Of a stretch of DNA of 64,000 nt, positions 27,401 to 33,810 are shown piece after piece. Made by a program: the position numbers and the translations under genes. Positions within the stretch are counted from its first letter, which is position 1; each line of letters starts with the position of its first letter. The notes under the pieces are model-generated. The model searched no databases. It saw only the letters and a program-made list of their open reading frames with translations, and was not told the origin of the DNA. Origin of the DNA: Candidatus Thorarchaeota archaeon (GTDB taxonomy: Archaea; Asgardarchaeota; Thorarchaeia; Thorarchaeales; Thorarchaeaceae); the NCBI GenBank assembly GCA_021498125.1, contig JAIZWL010000006.1:62001-126000 (forward strand), written 5' to 3'.

Positions 27401-27592
27401 ACGTGTACTCACATAGTGCTAGTAAAACGAGATTGTCGCTAGTACACGTGAGTTTCTGCCAGCAAGACCTATGCCTCAAAACAACGGTTTCAAGCTAAAA
27501 AACGCCGTCAAAATAATGCTCGTTGTCGGATATATGAGTTATACGTGTACTCTCCAAGATCATACGTGTACTAGTGCAGTACCAGTACACGT
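27401..27592. repeat. Cluster of five ACGTGTACT motifs between convergent genes
   Basis: The 9-mer ACGTGTACT occurs at 27401-27409, 27543-27551 and 27564-27572, and its reverse complement AGTACACGT at 27441-27449 and 27584-27592. The copies at 27564 and 27584 form a perfect 9-bp stem with an 11-nt loop; the copies at 27401 and 27441 form an inverted pair 31 bp apart. No further copy was seen in the window. The surrounding 260 bp hold no ORF. The motif may be a regulator binding site or a structured RNA, but its location after two convergent genes argues against an ordinary operator. Confidence 0.75.
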
Positions 27593-27649
27593 GAATAATA
27601 GAAAAGGTGCAGTTCGCATATTAACGAACTGCATGTGATACTATCTGAT

Positions 27650-28210
27650 TCATTCAGTGGTTGAAAACTTGTCCATCTCGAAATTTTCAATGAGTGAGTG
27701 AATCTCTGGTCTACCCAATAGTTTTCTGCGGGTCTCTGTGAGATTATTGATCACACACGCAACACCCACAACTGTTGCCCCGAGCTTTTCAACGATCTTC
27801 TGGACTGCAAGAACTGTTGTACCCTGTGTGATCCAGTCGTCGACGATAATGAGGCGGTCACCCGGATCAACTGATTCGGAAACAAGTGCAAGGCGATGGT
27901 CTGCGAATCTACTAGATGGTAGAAGCTCCACTGGGCGATGATAGTCCTCTGGAAGATACGCTATTGATCTTGCAGGAACGACACCACACCCAAGATAATA
28001 CGCAATAGCACTACCAAGAGCAAGTCCACGTTGTTCAATTCCAATGACCTTGTTAGGTCTCAATTCTACAATGGGTTTTGCTAGTTTGACAACAGCCTCG
28101 TGAAAGACTGTTGGGTCCTCTAGAAGCATACTGATATCACATACGGCCATTCCGGGCTCGGGCCAATCAGGGATTACCTCAACGTAGTTAGCGAAGTTAA
28201 TGTCTGTCAT
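27650..28210 (-). CDS. apt: Adenine/purine phosphoribosyltransferase-like protein
   Basis: Type I phosphoribosyltransferase of 186 residues from the ATG at 28210, which has GGGAGA 8 bp upstream (a start at 28246 is also open). The N-terminus (IPDWPEPGMAVCDISMLLEDP) follows the pattern of adenine phosphoribosyltransferase, and the PRPP-binding loop is LIIVDDWITQGTTVLA, where APRT usually has VDDxxATGGT. The base could be adenine or another purine; the altered loop leaves this open. Salvages free purine base with PRPP in the cytosol. A 131-bp MITE now lies 101 bp upstream of this start, and its 9-bp target lies just in front of the element, so the gene's upstream region has been rebuilt. Confidence 0.78.
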   Translation of the reverse strand: MTDINFANYVEVIPDWPEPGMAVCDISMLLEDPTVFHEAVVKLAKPIVELRPNKVIGIEQRGLALGSAIAYYLGCGVVPARSIAYLPEDYHRPVELLPSSRFADHRLALVSESVDPGDRLIIVDDWITQGTTVLAVQKIVEKLGATVVGVACVINNLTETRRKLLGRPEIHSLIENFEMDKFSTTE

Positions 28211-28301
28211 CTCGTATCTCCCACATTGGACTATTTTGTTTAGCATGATATTTCTTTCTGTCGGATACTTCGTATGATCATTTCATGCTTTTTTAATCTC
28301 C

Positions 28302-28441
28302 GATTTGATGGGAGCTGTGTGAAAAGTCCACAGACATAGATCGTTCAAGTCAGAATGGATCCCGAAACGTTTTGAATTCAATCGCAAAGTGGTGTTCATG
28401 CTTCTCATAATCACTATTTCACTGACTTTTCACACAGCTCC
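28302..28441. mobile_element. 131-bp MITE, copy 2, with split 9-bp target sequence
   Basis: The element spans 28311-28441, begins GGAGCTGTGTGAAAA and ends with the perfect inverse TTTTCACACAGCTCC. It is non-coding. It matches copy 3 (read in reverse complement) at 128 of 131 positions by my count. The 9 bp to its left, GATTTGATG (28302-28310), do not repeat on its right side (GGCTGACAT) but reappear as the reverse complement CATCAAATC next to copy 3 at 31499-31507. This pattern marks the two copies as products of one rearrangement. Confidence 0.88.
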
Positions 28442-28631
28442 GGCTGACATAAGCTTGTACAATTGATTTATGAGGTTGACAGCATAGTAGTGTTGCTAAA
28501 AATTACGGCTGGTAAAATCCTTCTGATGCATCAGATAGCGAACTTAATTGATGAGCTCAGTTCTATAAAACGAAGATTTATCACTGGATGAGAACATCTA
28601 CACCGATAGAATACCATCGAGAAAGAGAGAG
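28442..28631. other. Junction-proximal intergenic DNA after MITE copy 2
   Basis: 190 bp between copy 2 and the gene at 28632, A/T-rich and without an ORF. It forms one end of the presumed inverted segment (28442-31507). Confidence 0.4.
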
Positions 28632-29273
28632 ATGAATAGCACTAATCTTGAGATGGCGTACGAATTCTTCAGCAAGAAAGGATTTGCCGCTGGGGGAATA
28701 CTGACGGTGATAATACTGATATTGCAGTCCCAGTTGGGCTTTCCTTCAATCTGGCAAGACAACCCCGCCGGGTATATGACCTTCGTTATTGTATCGGCCA
28801 TAATTGTTGGGATCGCATCAGGCAGCGTCCTTGTGTATCTTATCCCTCCAGATCAAGATGTCATTGGTGTGGCCGGACTAGGGAGTGATTCAATCTCCCA
28901 ACATATTGCCCTGTTCCTCGTTATTCTTGCCTTGATTCAGCCTGAGTTCTCAGGCTTCGTTCTCTTCTTTGATTATTTCGGCATCGACCCCTTTGCGCCA
29001 TTGTGGGTGTTGCTAGCGTTTGCCGCACCCAGTGCAGGATTTGCCACTGCCATGTATGATAGAATGGGGGCGATTGCTCGTGATCTTCGGGAGTACTTCA
29101 AAGATCATACTCGTCTCGACTTGGTGACACTAGACTGGCTCCATCAATACGGTGCACGGACAGCAATCTATCGAATGGGTATGCTCGAGAGCGCAGCTGC
29201 AAAAATACCGGGCCTCGTTGTCAGAGGTCACATGATCATTCGTGAAACCAAGATGTTTTCTGTCACGGAATAA
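28632..29273 (+). CDS. Four-TM membrane protein, unknown function
   Basis: A 213-residue protein from ATG 28632 behind GAGAGAGAG. Four hydrophobic helices (about residues 18-38, 48-72, 88-112, 120-142) are followed by a cytosolic tail of about 70 residues with a helix rich in aromatic and basic residues (MGAIARDLREYFKDH). The family was not recognised. It lies at the left end of the MITE-bounded segment, on the strand opposite to the two other genes of the segment. If the segment was inverted, its former neighbours were different. Confidence 0.72.
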   Translation: MNSTNLEMAYEFFSKKGFAAGGILTVIILILQSQLGFPSIWQDNPAGYMTFVIVSAIIVGIASGSVLVYLIPPDQDVIGVAGLGSDSISQHIALFLVILALIQPEFSGFVLFFDYFGIDPFAPLWVLLAFAAPSAGFATAMYDRMGAIARDLREYFKDHTRLDLVTLDWLHQYGARTAIYRMGMLESAAAKIPGLVVRGHMIIRETKMFSVTE

Positions 29274-29344
29274 CTCTCAAAAAAAAAAAACAGCATTAAA
29301 ATTATTTATGGGAAATGGGAGAACACACTTGGAAAAGTTCAAAA

Positions 29345-29662
29345 TCAGGTACTATGATGCTTCTTCATATGGACAGCCAGTCCCTCCTCAGTCCATGCGA
29401 CCCACGAACATTTGAGGCAGGTAAAACTTTTGCTACCTAGTCCAAAACGGGGTGGTGACTTAGGTTCGAGTTCATAGATGGTACCACCATAGCCACTGCT
29501 CTTACGTGTGATAACTTTGAAACGCCTTTCAAAACATTCACGGCATAATGATAATTTACGTTGCTCTTCTTGAATAAAATTCTCCTCTAGCGTCTTTGGT
29601 GGCGGACCTTGCACAATTTCTTTCCCACAGCTCTCACAGAAGTCCGGTATCGTTATCACCAA
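29345..29662 (-). CDS. Small zinc protein with a canonical C2H2 finger
   Basis: A 105-residue protein. The N-terminal half has CxxC at Cys9/Cys12 and another CxxC at Cys40/Cys43, which together could hold one zinc. The C-terminus is a textbook C2H2 finger, CX2CX12HX3H, with Cys82, Cys85, His98 and His102; a further His follows. Such classical fingers are frequent in eukaryotes and occur sporadically in archaea. It is likely cytosolic, and nucleic-acid or protein binding is a reasonable inference. A run of 12 A (29279-29290 region) downstream supplies a T-tract terminator on the minus strand. Located inside the MITE-bounded segment, 166 bp downstream of the GTPase-domain gene. Confidence 0.8.
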   Translation of the reverse strand: MVITIPDFCESCGKEIVQGPPPKTLEENFIQEEQRKLSLCRECFERRFKVITRKSSGYGGTIYELEPKSPPRFGLGSKSFTCLKCSWVAWTEEGLAVHMKKHHST

Positions 29663-29828
29663 CGTCCCAATTTGGGTATTGAACAGTGAAATTATTTCTA
29701 CAAACGTAGTATTTGAATCGATTGATTATGGTGTTATACTGGTATAAACTCTATTGTACTACAAAAAATGTAAAAAATACGTGCGCTTTCATTCGGTGCG
29801 AATGTACACTGCAACATAATACAATAGA

Positions 29829-31337
29829 TCAGTGACCTTTCGACATGAGCCAAAGCTTTGCAGCGGTCACAAAGACACTATCAACACCAGCTCCTGAGAG
29901 ACAGGAGGTCTCAACAAAACCAATAGGATGCAACTTGCCCTCCGACCCGAATCTATTTGCAAGTTCCTCGGCAAGTTTGTAGCCCTCGTCTTGACTCACA
30001 GGGGGTTCATCATTATCAACACCAGCAGCACGAAGATCCATCTTGTTTCCAACAAGGATTATCGGAGGAGTGTATCCCAGAGAGTTTGTGGACTCCTTGA
30101 TCCAAAAGTCAACACTCTCAAAAGACCAACGATCAGTAACAGAATAGACGATAATCACAACCCCAGTGTCCTCATAGAACTCTGTCCGACTGACATGCGC
30201 CTTTGCAGCATCGTCGAAACACCAAGACTGCAGATGCACCCTGTGTGTGGCCAGCTCGTATATGTTCTCGTAGATATGAACCTGCTCGACACCATCCAGT
30301 TTAGGATGGCCCATCTTAGCCTTCTCAAGAAGCGATTTTTTCCCGACACCCTCTTCGCCTAAGACGATGACCTTTGCGGTGACAATGGGCTTGATGATAT
30401 GGTCCTTAGTGTCAGCAGCCTTATCAGATGCAGGTACGGTGGCCTCTGAGACTTCGGGCTCCTTAGCCGCTTCAGCACTAGCCTCTTCAACAAGCGTTTC
30501 GGGTTCAACATGGGGTGTCTTGTCCGCTTCGGCTGCATAGGTCTTTTGTGAGGCGCGGAGCTCTTCAGCTCCTGATACACTGATTCGGATTTGCGGACGC
30601 GCGGGTTTGGATGGCTGCTCCTCTGTAGGAGGCACAAAATCATCACTTAGACTCTCAACAGCAGCAAGTGCATCCATAATGTCTGAGAAATCGTTCCCTG
30701 AGAGGAACTTTATTCCAGTCGCATCGATCGCGTCAGTGGTAGTGACCGAGGTGGAGACCGCTTTATCAGGAGGAGGACTGGTAGCCGTTGCGGATTCGGA
30801 TGTAGGCTTCGCGGCCGCCTTTTCGGAAGGTGTCATCTGATCAGTGGAAACACTCTCTTCTTGGACATTTCTATGCTCTGATTTAGATGACGAGGCTGGT
30901 ACCGATTCCCTCGTTGTGGCGGAGGCCGTAGAAGGACTCTGTGTATCAATCTTAGAAGGAACAGGGGTTTCGGATTCTTCAGCCGTAGGTGTAACCTTCT
31001 CAACAGGAGCCGCGGGTTTGGAAGCATCAGACTTTGCTTTCTGCTTGGCCGCACTTTTCGATGGGGGCTTCCGCGTTTCTTCATCCTCATCAGGTGGACC
31101 TACAAGTATTGAGCGGGCACGTGGAACACCAATACGAGTCAATGTTTCTTCTATAATCCCCGGTGCAAGCCGTTTTCCACGTGCTTTAAAGAACACCTCA
31201 AGATCTTTGACCACTTCATCAAAAGAGCGGCTCTTCGCTTTTATCTTCTTGAGTATGATCCCTTTGTCTCGTATCTCTATGTATCCTAATGCGAGTGTGA
31301 CCGCAATAGTTGTTCCGGGGACAATCACAGGAAGCAT
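29829..31337 (-). CDS. Atypical Ras-superfamily GTPase with long N-terminal extension
   Basis: A 502-residue protein. Residues 1-85 form a small alpha/beta domain (TTIAVTLALGYIEIRDKGIIL and a helical part). Residues 90-320 are a low-complexity Ser/Thr/Pro/Ala/Glu linker. Residues 325-500 are a Ras/Rab-like GTPase domain. Its P-loop is GEEGVGKKS: the Ser/Thr that normally follows GK and binds Mg2+ is Lys. The G3 motif DxxG is not present (WCFDDAAKAH aligns with Ras WDTAGQE), so the catalytic Gln is missing. The G4 NKMD (near 430) and a G5-like ETSC remain. No prenylation motif is seen at the C-terminus. It is probably nucleotide-binding but weakly hydrolytic, or a pseudo-GTPase (inference). 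Confidence 0.85.
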   Translation of the reverse strand: MLPVIVPGTTIAVTLALGYIEIRDKGIILKKIKAKSRSFDEVVKDLEVFFKARGKRLAPGIIEETLTRIGVPRARSILVGPPDEDEETRKPPSKSAAKQKAKSDASKPAAPVEKVTPTAEESETPVPSKIDTQSPSTASATTRESVPASSSKSEHRNVQEESVSTDQMTPSEKAAAKPTSESATATSPPPDKAVSTSVTTTDAIDATGIKFLSGNDFSDIMDALAAVESLSDDFVPPTEEQPSKPARPQIRISVSGAEELRASQKTYAAEADKTPHVEPETLVEEASAEAAKEPEVSEATVPASDKAADTKDHIIKPIVTAKVIVLGEEGVGKKSLLEKAKMGHPKLDGVEQVHIYENIYELATHRVHLQSWCFDDAAKAHVSRTEFYEDTGVVIIVYSVTDRWSFESVDFWIKESTNSLGYTPPIILVGNKMDLRAAGVDNDEPPVSQDEGYKLAEELANRFGSEGKLHPIGFVETSCLSGAGVDSVFVTAAKLWLMSKGH

Positions 31338-31498
31338 ATCTCCAAACTGCTGTGGCTTCGTGTCTTGGCGATAGGTAGGGGGGATAGATAACTGTTTTGC
31401 AGGATATTACTGTAAAACCAGATAGCAATGGTGAGACATGTTCACAAACACGGCGGATTGAGAAGTTCCACGATCACAGATCCACAAAAAACGACATA

Positions 31499-31638
31499 CA
31501 TCAAATCGGCTCTGTGTGAAAAGTCAGTGAAATAGTGATTATGAGAAGCATGAACACCATTTTGCGATTGAATTCAAAACGTTTCGGGATCCATTCTGAC
31601 TTGAACGATCTATGTCTGTGGACTTTTCACACAGCTCC
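31499..31638. mobile_element. 131-bp MITE, copy 3, inverted relative to copy 2
   Basis: The element spans 31508-31638 on the plus strand, starting GGCTCTGTGTGAAAAGTC and ending GACTTTTCACACAGCTCC; it is in opposite orientation to copies 1 and 2. It differs from copy 2 at one internal base and at two bases in the terminal repeat. Its left flank CATCAAATC (31499-31507) is the reverse complement of the left flank of copy 2. Its right flank (GCAAGAATG) is unrelated. It lies about 90 bp past the 3' end of the broken radical-SAM gene. Confidence 0.87.
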
Positions 31639-31729
31639 GCAAGAATGACTCCAATTATATCTGGGATCAGGATTTCTTGCATCATCACGATCAATCCAAC
31701 TATCGAATGTACTGGTGCTGAATATACTG

Positions 31730-32551
31730 TTACATCACTCGAAATATGAGTCCTACATAATCTACGTTCCCTGATTTGATTTGCTTCAATATGTAGGCTG
31801 GACGAAAATAGAACTTTAAATATGCTTTATGTAGGAGATGTTTAATGGTTTCTATGGTCATCCCCGGAGGTGACATGACCGCTCCCAATACTGAGAAATC
31901 TTTCCAAGATTTTACTCGAATCCACTTTTCTTGTTTGGCCTGATCATAAAGTGGTGTGCCTGGATATGGTGTACAAATAGTAAACTGTGCTAACTCTGGG
32001 TCCAATCTACATGCAAGATCAATAGTTTCATTTGCTTCTAATTCTGTTTCGGTAGGATATCCAACCATGAAGGAGAGAACCAGTTCTAATCCAGCTTTCT
32101 TTGCGATTTCCACTGCCTGATTGACCTGTTCAATTGTTATGCCCTTCTTCATAGCATTCAATACTCGTTGGCTTCCAGATTCCACTCCCATATACAGTGT
32201 ATGACACCCAGCTGAATGCAGCCACTCGGCTATCTCAGGATGACGCGATAGGATATTGGCTCTTGTAGAACAAGTCCATCCAATCTTGAAACCTTCCTCC
32301 CTGAATTCTTTGCATATTGCACGGACCCTTTTAGTGTCAAATGTGAAAAGATCATCAATGAACTCAATTTCTCTCACACCATACTTGTTTTCAAGGAGCT
32401 TGACCTCACGAATAACATTTTCTGGAGACCTACCTCTCCATCTCTTACCTGTAATCCTGGAAGATGAACAGAAAGTACAGCTATATGGACACCTTGAGAA
32501 AAATAGATCCCATCCAACACGACAAACATTTTTTTTCTGATTCTCCCGCCA
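31730..32551 (-). pseudogene. Radical SAM protein, 5'-truncated remnant
   Basis: The frame has the radical SAM cluster motif CPYSCTFC (32468-32491, minus strand) followed by typical core segments: VREIEFIDDLFTFDTKRV, TCSTRANIL, GCHTLYMGVESGSQRVLNAMKKGI, LSFMVGYPTET and a C-terminal FRPAYILK. This is the catalytic core of the B12-binding radical SAM (BchE/MiaB-like) group. Upstream the frame ends at TAA 32552-32554 without any ATG, GTG or TTG before the cluster motif, and the expected N-terminal cobalamin-binding domain is missing. An A8 tract at 32529-32536 could be a frameshift site, but the neighbouring frames also show no recognisable N-terminal domain. The first in-frame GTG lies after the cluster motif and would give a dead protein. 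Confidence 0.7.
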
Positions 32552-33098
32552 TTAAATCGAGCGACCGCAGCAGGACAGATGTTCCATCACTGCTTGATTT
32601 CGAAGTAAACCAGTTAGTTGCATATCTGAACAATCGGTTCTTGGACAGGGATTCCAAAGCTGCGACTTGATTTTCCTCAGAACTTTGAAGAGTTGTTAGA
32701 TTCTCCGTATCGCTTCCGTGAAACCTGAGATTATTTTTTTTCTTTTCTCTCTCATTCGTTTTTGTCAAGCGGCCTTTGCTGTTTATGGATAATGATTCAT
32801 AGAGATATTTAAATCAGTCGATATATCTATGCATATTTTTTTCTATTATAGATTCAGCTTATTGCTTTTCAAGTAACTATTTTTGATTATATTTGGTATG
32901 CACAAAGAATTCAAATATAGAGTTATCTCGAATAACAAATAATTTATTGGAAACATTTATGATGGCCAAAGAAATAAAAAATTAAGTCATGAATCTGTGA
33001 TTTATACTTGCAATGGTGCGTTTTCTACAACAGGATTATGTCAGCCGAATAGTTTATCTATAAACTTGTAATGTTAAACAAGACCGACATTTGGTTAG
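32552..33098. other. A/T-rich region before the ABC/FtsX operon
   Basis: 547 bp. The part up to about 32770 is the decayed upstream region of the radical-SAM remnant. From 32770 to 33098 the DNA is very A/T-rich with several TATA-like tracts (for example near 32810 and 32935) and should hold the operon promoter. No RNA gene or repeat was seen. Confidence 0.4.
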
Positions 33099-33809
33099 GT
33101 GGAGAGATTGAATTCAGACGCTATTGTCGATTTACATTCTATTTCGCGAGTGTATCGAATGGGGCTGGTGGAAGTCCATGCTCTTCGTGGTATTGATATG
33201 CAGATAAAGCGCGGCGAGCGGATTGCGATCATGGGTCCTAGTGGCTCCGGCAAGACCACTTGCCTCAATATCATTGGTGCTCTTGATAAACCGACTTCTG
33301 GAACTGTTTACATTGATGGAATCGACATCACCCAAAAGAGCGAAAAGGAACTGACAAAGATTCGTCGGGATAAGATCAGTTTTATCTTTCAGTTTTTCAA
33401 TCTCCTTCCCGTCCTAACTGCATTTGAGAATGTAGAGATCCCCCTATTGATTGCTGGCGTTGATGAGGCTGAACGAAAAGAGGAAGTCGAACGCCTGCTT
33501 GAACTTGTTGGGTTGAGCGATCGGGCCACTCATCACCCCGATGAATTATCAGGCGGCGAACAGCAACGAGTTGCTATTGCACGGGCTCTCGCCAAGCCTC
33601 CCGGTTCGACAAGCTCGATTATCATTCTTGCAGATGAGCCGACTGGCGATCTTGATACGAGCACTGGCGAAGAGGTCATGGACGTTCTTCTCAAGAGCAC
33701 TCAGAAAGAGAATAGCACACTCATAGTTGTCACGCATGATGCGGATGTTGGTGCAAAGTTGGATCGGATCTTGACAATGCGTGATGGTCTGATCGTGAGC
33801 GATTCGTGA
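33099..33809 (+). CDS. ABC transporter ATPase (LolD/MacB type)
   Basis: A 236-residue ATPase of the group that pairs with FtsX-like permeases. The start is GTG 33099, or TTG 33108. Walker A is GPSGSGKTT, the Q-loop is IFQFFNLLP, the signature is [15 protein letters not shown], Walker B is [13 protein letters not shown], and the H-loop is VVTHDADVG. It drives mechanotransmission by the two large permeases encoded downstream. The next gene starts 2 bp after its stop, so it is the first gene of a four-gene operon. Cargo could be lipids, lipoproteins or peptides at the cell surface; none can be chosen from sequence. Confidence 0.92.
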   Translation: MERLNSDAIVDLHSISRVYRMGLVEVHALRGIDMQIKRGERIAIMGPSGSGKTTCLNIIGALDKPTSGTVYIDGIDITQKSEKELTKIRRDKISFIFQFFNLLPVLTAFENVEIPLLIAGVDEAERKEEVERLLELVGLSDRATHHPDELSGGEQQRVAIARALAKPPGSTSSIIILADEPTGDLDTSTGEEVMDVLLKSTQKENSTLIVVTHDADVGAKLDRILTMRDGLIVSDS

Positions 33810-33810
33810 G

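Noticed and set aside
27401-27592. CRISPR-like array
   Set aside because: The repeats are only 9 bp, in both orientations and at uneven spacing, without Cas genes.
32481-32768. 95-codon minus-strand frame upstream of the radical SAM remnant
   Set aside because: It runs in another frame than the SAM core, is Ser/Asn/Lys-rich, and has no cobalamin-binding motif, so it does not supply the missing N-terminus.
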